Below, in pieces: positions 51,737 to 62,981 of a stretch of DNA of 64,000 nucleotides (the stretch's first letter is position 1; each line of letters begins with the position of its first letter). The notes below the pieces were generated by a model, which saw only the letters and a list, made by a program, of their open reading frames with translations, ran no database searches and was not told the DNA's origin. Source of the stretch: Pochonia chlamydosporia 170. Its lineage: Eukaryota > Ascomycota > Sordariomycetes > Hypocreales > Clavicipitaceae. The position numbers were made by a program, and so were the translations under genes. The stretch covers positions 2,859,001-2,923,000 of the forward strand of contig NC_035795.1 of the NCBI RefSeq assembly GCF_001653235.2. The letters run 5' to 3'.

Positions 51737-53425
51737 ATGAGCATTTCTGACACATTCCCTCTGGGCCACAATGGCCACTTCGATTATGTCATCGTTGGAG
51801 GCGGTACTGCAGGATGTATCATTGCCAGTCGCCTCTCGGAATACTTACCTAATAAGATCATTCTGATGATAGAGGCTGGCCCCACCGATGTGGGAGAGAA
51901 CCGCGCACTCATCCTCAAGGACCGTTCTTCAATGCAAGGCACTGAATTGGATTATAGATATACCAGTGTTAAGCAACTACGGGGTATTGCCCAGAATGCG
52001 TATTCATGTCTTACCTTCACGCTGACTTGCTTTGTAGGTAACAGTGACATTATTCATTCACGTGCCAAAATCTTGGGGGGATGCTCGAGTCATAATGACA
52101 TGGTTTCTTTTCGAACACCGCAGTATGACGCTTACACTTGGGAAAAACTAGGCTGCAAAGGTTGGTCGTTTGAGACATTCGCTCGCGTGCAGGACAAGTT
52201 GCGAGTCACGACGCACCCTTCTGCTCATCCTCGGGATCAAAGTCAGCTGAACAAGGACTGGATTATGTCTGCCAGTCGAGCTCTTGGCTTGCCTTATGTG
52301 AAGGATCTCAATAAGTCCATCCGATCTGCCGGGGGCCTTACCCAGTCCGTTGGGTGGACGCCTATATCCTACAATCCCGACAATGGATATCGCAGCAGTA
52401 CTAGTGTTGCCTACATTCACCCTATCCTTCGTGGAGAAGAGAAGAGACCAAACCTGATCATCTTGACCAACGCATGGGTGTCGCGCGTGAATGTCCAAGG
52501 CAACATTGCAGTTGCCGTCAACGTCACGACCAAAGACGGCACAAAACACACTGCGTACGCCATTTCAGAGATTATTCTTTGTGCTGGAGCGATCGACACG
52601 CCTAGGCTAATGCTCCTCTCTGGGCTGGGCCCCCGGGAGCATCTGGAGTCCGTCGGCATTCCCGTCGTCAAGGACATTCCAGGTGTCGGAGAAAACCTAC
52701 AAGACCACCCCGGCGCGAGCGTTGTTTACGAGCTCCACGATAAGGTCCCTGCTGAAACGGCCACGCATTCCGATGTGCTGGCATTTATCCGCCATAAACC
52801 GTACAACTGGGCTGGGGATGATGGAAACATCCCAGATCTTCTCCTGCACACGTGGCAGCTGGATTTTGACGGCGGCGAACCGGTGGTTCCACAAGGTTAC
52901 CCGAGACCACAAAACCCTTTCGGCATCTATCCATTAACCCTGCGCCCTGAATCAAAAGGGAGGGTGTATCTTAGATCTAACAATCCTTCCGAGAAACCAG
53001 CGCTAGACTTCAGGTACTTTGAGGACCCAAACAACTACGACGCGGAGATCCTCGTCGCAGGCATTAAAGCCGCTAGACAGATAGCACAGTCCGAGCCGTT
53101 TAAGAGCTATATAAAGAGAGAAGTCGCGCCAGGTCCTCTTGTTACGTCCGACCGAGACTTGGACAAGTACGCCCGCGAGACATCCTGCACTATCTACCAT
53201 CCGGCCTGCACGACTAAGATGGGAGATGTTGAGAAGGACCCTCAAGCTGTCGTTGATTCACGACTTAAGGTCAGGGGACTTCTGAACCTGCGAATCGCTG
53301 ACGCTGGTGTTTTCCCCATAATGGTTACCGTCAACGTGATGCTGACTGTTTTAGCTGTCGGTGAGCGGGCTGCGGAGCTCATTGCTGAGGATGCTGGGTG
53401 GGCTGGTGCAAGGCATCATTTATAA
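51737..53425 (+). CDS. GMC oxidoreductase (FAD-dependent choline dehydrogenase-like)
   Basis: Two exons (51737-51983, 52038-53425) encode 544 aa. The 54-nt intron (GTATTG, branch CTGAC, end TTTGTAG) is stop-free and in frame, so an unspliced 562-aa reading is also open; splicing restores the family block QLRGNSDIIHSRAKILGGCS. The FAD dinucleotide motif GGGTAG is at 21-26, the flavin-attachment-region motif AKILGGCSSHN follows the junction, and GMC signature 2 is AGAIDTPRLMLLSGLGP (about 265-281). The catalytic His is in IYHPACTTKMG (about H470) and the second catalytic position is N515 in VNVMLTV, where the usual NP is changed to NV. No signal peptide, so intracellular. Substrate unknown: alcohols, sugars or choline are possible. 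Confidence 0.88.
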   Translation: MSISDTFPLGHNGHFDYVIVGGGTAGCIIASRLSEYLPNKIILMIEAGPTDVGENRALILKDRSSMQGTELDYRYTSVKQLRGIAQNAYSCLTFTLTCFVGNSDIIHSRAKILGGCSSHNDMVSFRTPQYDAYTWEKLGCKGWSFETFARVQDKLRVTTHPSAHPRDQSQLNKDWIMSASRALGLPYVKDLNKSIRSAGGLTQSVGWTPISYNPDNGYRSSTSVAYIHPILRGEEKRPNLIILTNAWVSRVNVQGNIAVAVNVTTKDGTKHTAYAISEIILCAGAIDTPRLMLLSGLGPREHLESVGIPVVKDIPGVGENLQDHPGASVVYELHDKVPAETATHSDVLAFIRHKPYNWAGDDGNIPDLLLHTWQLDFDGGEPVVPQGYPRPQNPFGIYPLTLRPESKGRVYLRSNNPSEKPALDFRYFEDPNNYDAEILVAGIKAARQIAQSEPFKSYIKREVAPGPLVTSDRDLDKYARETSCTIYHPACTTKMGDVEKDPQAVVDSRLKVRGLLNLRIADAGVFPIMVTVNVMLTVLAVGERAAELIAEDAGWAGARHHL

Positions 53426-54686
53426 GGGGAACCATCTGCGTAGACCGTTGTTAGACTTAAGTTGGATGACAAGAAATGTGACAGAAACGTGACACAGACA
53501 ACAATGAATACACTGTGCTACGCCTACACACCCTTTCAATTACAGTGACGCCCTTTGTGCTAGACTCCATACCGTACTTCTGACAGTTCAACAAAATATG
53601 TTCCGGTGTGGTTCATTTTAGGTCGGGAAGCTGTGCGGCCCAACGCCCAGTTAAATTTAGACCAGTGGCCATGCGCATTCCACTTGTGGGCCAAGCAACG
53701 TGGGATTCACGCGTGCCCCGAGCGAATTTAACTGTAACCCGAGCAAAATTGACCGAGCCCTGGTCGCTGAGCACTTTTCATGTGGATACTCTGTAGCCAG
53801 CGTCGGTCAGTGTGCCTCATTGACGGGCATGACAATCGCGAGGTTTGGCTCCCACGTCTTCATGCCTTATCGAATGGCAAGCAACTTGCATTTCTTCGCT
53901 GTTGTGTCTATCATGGCGGGATGAAGACTACATTTATTGGCTAAGGCTATCTAAACGCTGTCTGCCTGTTAACGGTCTGCGCATGGGCTATTTAACCAGT
54001 TAGCTAAATAGCAGAACTCCGACAAAGTCGCCCACTGTCTACTCCCGAATGCTGTCATTGGTGACCACAAAAGCTTCGGATCATGCTATGTGCGCTAATA
54101 GAGCACCTACTTTAAAGATACCAGCTGTTTATAGACGCTGCATCGTAGCCCCAGTGTAGTTATCGTCTGTTGGGTCGTTGGCGGCAGTAGCTGCGGCGGC
54201 CGTAGCAGCACGGCCTGGCGAGGGACTTTGTGGATTGTGTGGTGGGGTTGACGGCTTCCGTTTATGCGTAGCGAGAGACGGACGATCCTCGATTTAGCTG
54301 TTTACGTTTCCTCATTCGGCTGCACTGGAATTAACAGTCGTAGGCTGATCGCACGGGATTGGGCTATGGTGACCAGGCTGGGGTGGGTGAGTCAAAAATG
54401 AGACACATCTGTGCAAATAGAGATTTTTATCTGTGCAAAAGTAATACTCATTTAATATAACATATCCGAGTATTTCGCGTTCACTCATCATATTCGGAGA
54501 CTGGCTTTTGCCTCACAAGGTACAAAGGGACCACACAGCACAAGTTGTCTATAACTATGGGCCTAGTTTTGTCTCCTCGCTTAAGCCTACGGCGGTTTGA
54601 ACCGTTAAAGTTGATCAATTGTAGAGCTATACAGGGCCATCTTGAACAATTCGTAGCACAAGATGAGAAACAAGTCCCAATAGGCC
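53426..54686. other. Gene-free spacer
   Basis: Convergent flank of the GMC gene and the SDR pseudogene. ATCTGTGCAAA occurs twice (54407, 54430). No gene seen. Confidence 0.5.
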
Positions 54687-55750
54687 CTAAATGATACTGA
54701 AGTAGCCCCCATTCGCGCAGACAACTCCACCCGTGATCCAACGAGCCTTCTCACTAGCTATTAAGCCAGCAACGTCCGCAACGTCTTCAGGTCGACCCAT
54801 ACCCATAGGCCCGAGGATCGGTTCTCCAGTCTTGAGGACTGTCGCAGCTCGTTCTGTCAGCTCAAGAGGAGCATTCTCCAAAAGTGCATCCGTCGCAGTC
54901 GCCCCTACCAAGAGTGCATTGACAGTGGTTCCCGCTGTATTAGGATGTGCTCCCAGCAGCTCAGCCCAAGTTCGTGTCAGGGCTTCCATAGTCGCCTTGG
55001 TAGCGCCTACGAGATACATTGCCCTTGAGCAGTTAGTATAACTATGGCCAAACGGAGATTGAAGGACAATAAATTATGACTGCAGGAGCTGTTTGGTGGA
55101 ATTGGTGGTTTTTGAGAAATTGCGATCTTTGACTCACGCAAATGGAATCTTACGGCCCGAGACGCTCGAAATATTAATAATTCTAGATTTTGGCTGGATA
55201 TAGTTCTTTCGGAATAGTATGTCCATCAACATTACAAGATGGTGTGTATTCCCTGAAAGAATTTTCTCCACGTATTCGTCATCAAGAGTTCCCATAGGGC
55301 GCATCTCGTCATAGGCGGCGTTGTTTACTATAATATTAATTTTACCCTTGAAATGTTATTTGATGCAATCTGCAATCGCTGCGGGCGTCCGGAGTGAGAG
55401 GATATTGGCTGGCAGTCCGATGACCTTTGGGGCCTCAGATCCAGAACGACGGTGAAAATCGGTGATCTCGGCCGTTAGAGATTCAAAATGTCTCATGGAA
55501 GCCTTGGAAGAACAGGTCCCAAGAATTGAAGCCCCGCGTCTCCCAAGATTAACTGCAATAGCACGACCAATACCGCGTGTCGCTCCCCTGTGTATATATT
55601 AGTCCCTAGGTCATTCCTGAAACACGATCGGGTTGGGGCGGTGCTGGGCTAGTTAGGAGGTCATTACGTGATGAGTGCGGTTTTTCCTGCGAGATCTTGG
55701 CCTTGCGGCTGGAAGCCGTCGAGGCTGCCACCAGCCTCAATTGCACCCAT
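54687..55750 (-). pseudogene. Short-chain dehydrogenase/reductase with one nonsense codon
   Basis: Three exons (55750-55668, 55587-55138, 55023-54687) with good splice signals assemble a nearly complete 289-codon SDR. The Rossmann motif is LITGATRGIGRA across the first junction, then VNNAAYDE, INISSVSG, the active-site region around MYLVGATKATMEAL and the end VVCANGGYFS. One in-frame TAA (55356-55358) interrupts exon 2 between ADCIK and HFKGK, just before the INIIVNNAA strand. A single C-to-T change from CAA would give it. The rest is undamaged, so inactivation is recent, or the base is a sequencing error. Introns are 80 and 114 nt. The spacing of the active-site Tyr and Lys (YLVGATK) is unusual. 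Confidence 0.8.
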
Positions 55751-56403
55751 AACGTAAGTGCTTTAACAGTCGCGAAGTTGGCTTCTATACTGGTGGTTTG
55801 AGCACAATTTACCAAAAACCGGTGAATAAAATCAATGGACTTATAAAACTGCACGAGCTCTAGGACGGCATTTTGTTTATTCCCGATCCCGGCGGTGTCA
55901 CATGCACGTGTTGACCTGACCTGCTTCACTTAGTTAGCGAGAACTGATTTTATGGATTCGATCTTTCCTATGTAGGTTGTGGTACGATGTCTGCGATGAT
56001 AGCGAAGACTTGAATCGTGAGCTCCAATGCCGTATTGCCTTGCTCGCTCCGGTCTTTCGCCTCGACCCCGGGGGACGATCGGTCCGTCAGGTCCCGTCTC
56101 GCGTATTAATTCGGGAGAACGGTCCGCAGCCTTCACCGAACGCCGAGGCTAGTGTTTTGAAACCGTGGATAGCAACATCCTAGTGTGGAATAATCGTTAC
56201 TACAGCCGCAGCCGTAGTGAACATCGACTAAGGAGAGAACACGTGAACCTTACGCTTGTACTTGATTTGTATCTTAACAGCACTTGGCCATATCAACTAT
56301 TCAAATGCAATGTTTCTTCTTCAGTATTTGGACAGTCAGACTTGTACTTAATAATCCGGTGAAGCAAGTGCAGTCTTAAAGCCAGACTTGCGTATTGTGA
56401 TAT

Positions 56404-56523
56404 GCTAAAGTGATATCACATGTGCTAAAGTGCTAAAGGAATATGATATCACCGTGAATATATATCACACTTTTTTTTCGGATAAGTGTGATATCACAAT
56501 TGCTAAAGTGATATACACGTGAC
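56404..56523. repeat. Palindromic GTGATATCAC / GCTAAAGTG cluster
   Basis: The perfect palindrome GTGATATCAC occurs at 56410-56419 and 56488-56497. GCTAAAGTG occurs at 56404, 56424 and 56502 with a truncated copy at 56433. The segment ends in TACACGTGAC. The mix of direct and inverted copies resembles a small MITE or subterminal repeats of a DNA transposon. Confidence 0.6.
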
Positions 56524-56568
56524 ATTCAGCTACAACTGCTGCTGACTGGTTAGTGCCGTATATTGGGA

Positions 56569-56628
56569 CGATGGCAGCAATAAAATGCAATTATCAAGGG
56601 ATCAAACGTCGCATTGTATCAGTAGCAT
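56569..56628 (+). repeat. Dispersed repeat shared with 62122-62186, copy 1
   Basis: Matches the 62.1-kb copy over about 60 bp (common cores GCAATTAT, GGATCAAAC, TGTATCAGTA). Differences include several G/A changes. Probably a decayed transposon fragment. Confidence 0.55.
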
Positions 56629-57429
56629 TACAGGCAGTTTGTGTACAACTCGATGAGCTCTTAATTAACTGACTCTCTAGATAGACTTGAACTTGAGGAC
56701 CAGCTGCACTCTTTAATTTGACCCATTGCTACTTCGCAATACACATTTACAAAACACTATTGTCCTGGTCTAATTTTCTGCCTGACGACAGCTGTAACTT
56801 AAATTCCGCTGTCTGTTACCCTATGACCTCTTCTTTAGAAGTCCCCGCAAGGGGGTTGCATTAGGTCCACCTTTGTTGTTCATCCGGTTGTGTGTAGCAA
56901 TGTTGTTCTTCAGAAAGATTAGCACCGCATGTAATAGTCTAATCTAATATGAGTGCGAAAGTTCACATATTCAACAACCCGCAAGCGTTTACCCTCGAGT
57001 AAAACCGTTTGCCCGCTTTTAGTCCAAAGATATGGCTATGCTTAATGCACCAGGCATCGCCTTTATCTTTCCCCTGTTTGATGCAATGTAGGAATATCTA
57101 GCCCTAGAATAATAAATTGAATTTTGATAGTGTTTCATTAAAGCGCTGGGATTGTTATATTGACCAGATCTATACCGGTGAAATGGCGATGCTCGAGCCC
57201 TAGTCGGAGACCATTAAGAGTTACATCAGAAAGCGACGGAAAGCATTGGTACTTATTACCTGCCTTGTATGTTAGCACCTTATTTACTATATCGTTATGT
57301 AATGGCACGAGCGGGCGAAGGAGTGCGGGCAATTACATCATGCGCTAGTACTAGCAAAATTAGCCAACAATGAATATTGGTATGTTAATAACCCGTCACA
57401 CCAAGGTCCAGCCACGGTTGAAGTCGTCA

Positions 57430-57639
57430 CTAAGCGGAGGCTGCCGTTGGCTTTGGGAGGATCCGATATTTACCGCTAGCACATGGGTAAGCAAATCCGT
57501 CACCGTAATTTTCGACCTGAAAGGTAAAAGAATTATGAGAATGTAACATCACATGGCTTCTTTCAGAGGCCATCAGTCAAACTTACCTTTGTTTCGCAGA
57601 GCACTCCACCGGAAAGAATGCCTTCAATACAAACGCACC
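57430..57639 (-). CDS. Possible last two exons of a small cysteine-rich protein
   Basis: Minus strand 57639-57587 (CVCIEGILSGGVLCETK) is joined by a canonical 70-nt intron (GTAAGT to TTTCAG) to 57516-57430 (VENYGDGFAYPCASGKYR and stop). Splice signals and the cysteine-containing content look genuine. An upstream exon could contain the hydrophobic start MLLVTIGFHPSLASSL near 57815, but I could not find a frame-true junction. Function and family are not recognised; it may be a relic. Confidence 0.3.
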
Positions 57640-59723
57640 CTGCAAGTTTAAGTCTATTTATTAGGCCAAACCGATGGATTTTCGAGTACTGACATTAACT
57701 TTAGTATCTATAGCCAATCAAGCACTTTCGTTTCAGTCGTGCTGTCAGCACGTTCAACTTGGCGCTAAGAGAGCTAGCCAGAGAAGGATGGAATCCGATG
57801 GTCACTAGGAGCATGGTCGAGGCAGAAGGGCCGAGAGATGCTACCCTTGTTTGCGTAGACCCCCTACGTGGAGGTACGAAAGTGGTGCATAGGTGTTCTA
57901 GGTTGTATAGCTTAATTGGCAGCAATACTCAGCTGTTGAACGCTTCAGCAGAAACCCACCCTCATCTTCGTGTTGACCTTTCGGCTGTTTAGTCTGAGCT
58001 ATATTTGTTGGATTCAGCGAATTCCACGTGGTGACCTATGTTAACATGCCGGACAGGTTTTTCAGCGTGCGGATTAAATATTCGCTGTCGAGCCACTAAT
58101 GTTGGATAAGCGGTGCCTCTGTTGATGGCGTCCTGCTCATGTCTTAATCAAAGTGTACATTAACACGCTACTCCAGTCATTTATGAGCGACATGTCGTGC
58201 TGGGTTGTATCAATGAAGAAGAAAAGTCAGTGAGGTGGATGCCACGATTAAGGATATAGATATAGCTAATTACGACGAACATGACCTGGCACTAACGCGG
58301 GCGAATTCAGACCAATGTGTGCAGTGCAGAACGCCAATATAATACCAAGCGAAACAAACCAATGCCACGTGGCCATGGATATAATTTAAAATAAACTGAC
58401 AAAAGGATTTCAATTACGTATTACTCCTCCGAAGCAGGAGACAACGGTAGGCTGAAGGCCGTTGACTTCTGAACTGTGAGGTCATGCGGGAACCAAAACA
58501 TCGTGAGACATCTCGCTTAAACCTCATACTGCATCTGATACCGTACCCAGCGACGGTCAATTTCAATCAGTCTTTCCCCATTAGTCGTATTGTGCACTAT
58601 GCCAAGCCATGCATCCCTAAATATAAACTTTCGATACCAAAGCAGGGCACTACACCGCTGCCATAAAGATCTTACGAAGACCGGCAGGTGTGCGCAGCAA
58701 GGAACAGGTTGCCCGGCTCGCAATTGACCCACAAATGAACCGAACATGAAATGTTCTGTGACTTAAGGTGCTCTTAGCCGTGACCCATGTCCCCCTTTTT
58801 CTCTAGTCAGCCTCTCCAGTCTCTTTAAGAAAGTGTTTGCACGAGCAAGGCGTATCCGCCGTGATATCCTGATGATAATGTCAATGCCAGTTATAATGCA
58901 CCATGCCAACATAAGAATAAACATTTTACAGAATTAGTTTAGGCAGCTTCTACTGTAGAAGAATTGTAGTGTAAAGCTGAAAAACTTGATTCAGGTTTGG
59001 TGGTTTGGTGTAGTGTCCATTTTTGAGGCTGGTGTGCCCATACGCAGCTGCCACATCATCTTCGACCCCCACGTAGGTTATTTAGATTCGAATTTTGCTG
59101 GCAGGCAGATTTTGCGGCCTTTTTTATGGCTGGGTTAGGGGAAGACAAATTGATTGCTTAATTCGTGGGTTCGCTTGCTTGCGAGTGGGTATGCCACCAG
59201 ACCGGAAGTGAGGTCACTCTGGTCGCTAGCCCGCATCCGGGCAAAAGCGATGGTGGCGTAGCGGCCGCTTGCTGACGAATTTATGCTTCAATTACGACAA
59301 AATGGAGAAATAAGGCTGCGTGGATCACGGATTTCGCCGGATCTTTTGAACATTCCCACTTCACGCACGTGTCTCGGCAGATATGCACCGCTTTGGCAGA
59401 CTAAAATATTAAATCCGCCTTGAGGCTGAGTCGCACTATTTTACACCCTAAGGTTATAGGGCTGAAATAGCGCGGGCTCTACAGGTGAATCCTTGCGTAG
59501 TGCCACCAGATGTCTTCGCTTGAAGCTAGCGACTACAAAAAGGAGTAACAAAGCCTCAAGTCGCATATATCCTGAATTCTTACCATCAGTGCATCCAGCA
59601 ATTTGTATTTGGTTGGTAATTACAACGACGTCTCTTTACGCATTCCTTTAGCTCTAACGAAACCCGCAAGCCGTGTTCAAAACCGCCATTAGACAGGGAG
59701 ATTGCATTCCTAAAACTGCCAAG
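57640..59723. other. Gene-free spacer
   Basis: AT-rich sequence with no supported gene; includes the promoter of the SUR7-like gene. Confidence 0.45.
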
Positions 59724-60551
59724 ATGGGCGCGGTACGAATTTTCATGGTGGCCCTGCCATTGATTCTTGCCGTTTGTTCCATTATCGCCATTCTGTTTAC
59801 TGCCCTTTCTGGAGTCTCTCATGACCAGCTCTGGCTAGTTCAGGTCGACCTAACGAAGCTGTCGATAAATCCTGCCGACACATACAACGGTACCAATGGT
59901 CAAGGCCACGATCCTGTTAAAGCCAAGAACAACATTACGGCGGGTGATCTTGGCCTCAGCAGTGTATACGAGGTGAATGTATGGGGGTACTGTTACACAA
60001 AGAGCGATGGCCATCGTCACTGTACGAAGGCTCGGTTTGACTGGGCATCGTCAAGCCTGGACGATTACCGCACGGAAGAAGGACTTGACTCAACCGCAAG
60101 TGATAAAGTCACGCTACCCAAAGAAATCAAGGATTCACTAAACCTCTTCCGCAACATTACTAAAGGTGCACAAGTGGCTTTGATTACATGTCTACTTGCC
60201 CTAGGCGTGATGCTTGTTGTCGGCGTCTTCGGCCTGTTTTCAGCCACTGTATCCTATTTGACGTCGATTCTGGCATGCATTACGGTTGTTTTGGTTTGCG
60301 CGGCGGCCGGCCTAGTCTCAGCCATGGCAGCTATCGTTATGGAGGCGGTCGAAACTGATGCGAGAGTTTACGGCGTGGCTGGTAACACTGGCACTAGGTT
60401 CCTGGCCATTTCTTGGATTGGCGTTGTTTTGGTTATTGCGGTCGCCGTCATCTGGCTGGTAAAAGCCTGCTGCAGTAAATCCCGCCGCCGGCACGAAAAT
60501 AGAGCCACTTTCCATGCCGCTAGGAGCGATAAAGCAGCTTCGTTGCCCTAG
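59724..60551 (+). CDS. SUR7/PalI family membrane protein
   Basis: The intronless 275-aa protein (ATG 59724 chosen because it opens into TM1) has four transmembrane helices at about 4-27, 160-183, 190-215 and 238-260. The large first extracellular loop contains the family motif VNVWGYCYTKSDGHRHCTKA with two cysteines, and the tail is short and basic (CCSKSRRRH). SUR7/PalI proteins sit at the cell cortex (eisosome patches) or take part in ambient-pH sensing. This one lacks the long cytoplasmic tail of PalI, so a Sur7-like cortical role is more likely. Confidence 0.85.
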   Translation: MGAVRIFMVALPLILAVCSIIAILFTALSGVSHDQLWLVQVDLTKLSINPADTYNGTNGQGHDPVKAKNNITAGDLGLSSVYEVNVWGYCYTKSDGHRHCTKARFDWASSSLDDYRTEEGLDSTASDKVTLPKEIKDSLNLFRNITKGAQVALITCLLALGVMLVVGVFGLFSATVSYLTSILACITVVLVCAAAGLVSAMAAIVMEAVETDARVYGVAGNTGTRFLAISWIGVVLVIAVAVIWLVKACCSKSRRRHENRATFHAARSDKAASLP

Positions 60552-61946
60552 TTGGCACATAGGTAGGGCTCCATGGACAAAGTGGTGATTTTAAACATGC
60601 TGCTAACGAATACTAGGACGTTTATTGTCCGCACCCCAACCCACCGCGGTATACCTTAGATGGCGCAACCGTCACACTGTTCAAACCGACAAGAACGTAA
60701 ACCCATGGAACTGTATCGCGGATCGAGGAAGAAATGACGGTACACATAAAACCGGACTTACGCTTGATGAAAGTTGCGTCTTTTACAAACAAGTAACAAG
60801 TAACACTCTATCAAGCAGATCGATATGCAAAGCCTGGCGTTTTAGAGTGCCTGGACGTAATCATTGCAACTTTACGGATGATATTCGCGCAACTCATAGA
60901 TGGTAGGAGGTCAATACACGCATCCCAAGACTCCCTCTTGCAAAGCCTAGCCTCATTTGACCGTGCTAGGTAAATCTTATTCACGTGTACTTGTTGGTTC
61001 TTTGACCCAATTAGTGATCATTCCCTAACAACGCCCCATCTCAAAGTTGACATGTCGGTCCTTGCATCGTAAACTGATCCATCATCGAAAGCACTAGATC
61101 TATACATGTTTAAAGCTCGTCCCTTTTCCTAGTGCTGTATCCACTGTCACCTTGACTACATTGCTACTCACCGTGGGATAGAACGGATCTTCTGGACGTG
61201 ATCGACAACCGAAGCGTGCCTCTCTTGCACGGAGTCCTACTTTCCCTAGGGCCGTAAAATCATAACTGGATTAGCGGATATTTACGTCTGTCTGGACATA
61301 TGTCTCATTAGAACTTTAATTGAATCATGCCGTTCGGTTCTATTCATGATACGAAATGCTATATATTCACTGAATGCTGCTACCGTCCCGTGCCTCTCGG
61401 CCTGAATTATGTATATTTTAGAAGGTTCTTGGCGATCCACATAGCCTAGCCGCTGGAGTTTCCTTTCGGTCCAGGTTCGCTTGGCGAGCACACACATGTC
61501 TTGCTTTCATGTATTGTGAGAATATTCTTAACATAAGCCGCCTCTGCCCGCAGTTCCCCTACTTTATTCCGCAGTGTCTCATTCTCAGATTTCAGCAATT
61601 CCATGCCATGCCCACGGCTCAGAGTTTGGTTGATCTTGATTTGGTCTATTCTTGGATTTGCGCTAATGTGCCTATTCGCGCTTTCGTGTACCGTTTGATT
61701 TGTCGTCATCTGCTCTACCATATAACAATAGTAGGTATGCGGCAAATTAAGAAGACACCACATTCAGCCCCAATTCAGCCACACTGCCTGCCGAAATCGC
61801 CAACCGCAGAACTTCGCCATGTTTTCTTGACTATCAACAACGGCGTATTAATCAGTGCTAACAAGATTTAAATTGCCCCTAAACTTCAAGACTACCAGCC
61901 GCTGGCTATCAGCTGGCTGCAGGCGGTGGCGTATTTTTGAAGTAAA

Positions 61947-61996
61947 GGTCCTAGATGGTAGGACTTTGCAAGTGTCGAAGGTCCTAAATCCGGGAC
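61947..61996 (+). repeat. Degenerate copy of the MULE leader hairpin
   Basis: About 50 bp aligning with 62887-62935 in the same orientation. Both contain an inverted pair TAGGACTT and AAG(G)TCCTA around a 10-14-nt loop. Confidence 0.6.
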
Positions 61997-62121
61997 TCCA
62001 ACCATTTGTTCAGTGACAAGTATATGGAGGGTTTGCATCCTGTTCAGAAACCTAATAGCAAAAGTACAAGAAGTATATAGATTACAAGATGTCAACGAGG
62101 GTGGTGTCAACAGCTATCAAA

Positions 62122-62186
62122 CAATGGCTGCAGCTATCAAAAGCAATTATGCAAGGATCAAACATCACAATGTATCAGTAAAGTTG
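62122..62186 (+). repeat. Dispersed repeat shared with 56569-56628, copy 2
   Basis: Same orientation as copy 1; its only long frame carries no recognisable transposase motif. Confidence 0.55.
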
Positions 62187-62886
62187 CTTACTATGCTATG
62201 TCTACTATTTTATCCGCCATTCCAAGTTAAGTGTAGCAGAACTTTTTCTTTGCTATCTCATCTATTGTTTTAGTCTTAGAATATGGCTCAAAATTGCTTG
62301 CTCTAATAATCCCCTGGTAAGACCAGTCCAGCTTACCCTATAGGCTTAAGGACAAGCCTAGGAGAGAGAGTGCATATGTTGCAATTTCACACGATAACCT
62401 TATATTGATAAATTACTGCCCCAATTGTTACTATGGATTCGATTAAATATATTATTACTCCTAAAGCGTCAATTACAAGAGTGCAATCCAGAGCCTAGAT
62501 GAGAATATCTATGGAAGCCACGCAATATAATGTCCCAAGCTGGGCTTAAGCTTATCTCCAAAGAGCATCGTCACGGTTTAAGATCACCACGAATTCTCTT
62601 TAGGCCCAAAAGAAGACAGTCTTTAATCGGACGCACCCAAATCTCTATTCGGACGCACCCCCCCACATTCAGCCACACCTAAGGTACCTTAAGCCACATA
62701 GCCTCCGACTTCGCGGACTGAAGCAACCGACGTCGAAACTGTTCAGTGTTGGTTGTCATTGTCGCCATTCTTAAAACTAACCAATTAAGCATTGTTGAGG
62801 TGATAGAAATTCCTCTTTGACTTCTAAACCACCGACTGTCAGTTGTCAGTGGGTAGCAAGCGTCCCAGTAGTTCTTACAGGACTGC

Positions 62887-62935
62887 GGTCTAGATGCTAG
62901 GACTTCGAGACATGCAGAAGTCCTAGATCTTGAAC
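62887..62935 (+). repeat. Leader hairpin upstream of the MULE transposase
   Basis: Perfect 10-bp inverted repeat CTAGGACTTC / GAAGTCCTAG separated by 10 nt, about 50 nt upstream of the first ATG of the transposase frame; a diverged copy lies at 61947. Confidence 0.6.
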
Positions 62936-62981
62936 AGAAGCGCCAATCTGCATATAGCCATAAAATCCTGTTAAGACAAAT

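Larger units (their letters stand above)
55751..57429. other. Gene-poor region with palindromic repeats
   Basis: Contains the GTGATATCAC/GCTAAAGTG repeat cluster and one copy of a repeat shared with 62.1 kb, both listed separately. No gene supported. Confidence 0.45.
60552..62981. other. Gene-poor region with transposon remains
   Basis: No intact gene. Contains a degenerate copy of the MULE 5' flank (61947-61996), a second copy of the 56.6-kb repeat (62122-62186) and a 12-bp direct repeat (62627-62638, 62649-62660). Confidence 0.5.

Noticed and set aside
51737..55750. Possible secondary-metabolite cluster (GMC oxidoreductase, SDR, Zn2Cys6, P450 and MFS pieces)
   Set aside because: No polyketide synthase, peptide synthetase, terpene cyclase or other backbone gene is present, the pieces are tens of kb apart and most are broken.
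56404..56523. Repeat cluster as a CRISPR-like array
   Set aside because: Repeats are about 10 bp, irregularly spaced and partly inverted, and the genome is eukaryotic.
57701..57925. Joining the hydrophobic frame near 57815 to the exons at 57639-57430
   Set aside because: No donor/acceptor pair keeps the frame, so the gene model would be a guess.
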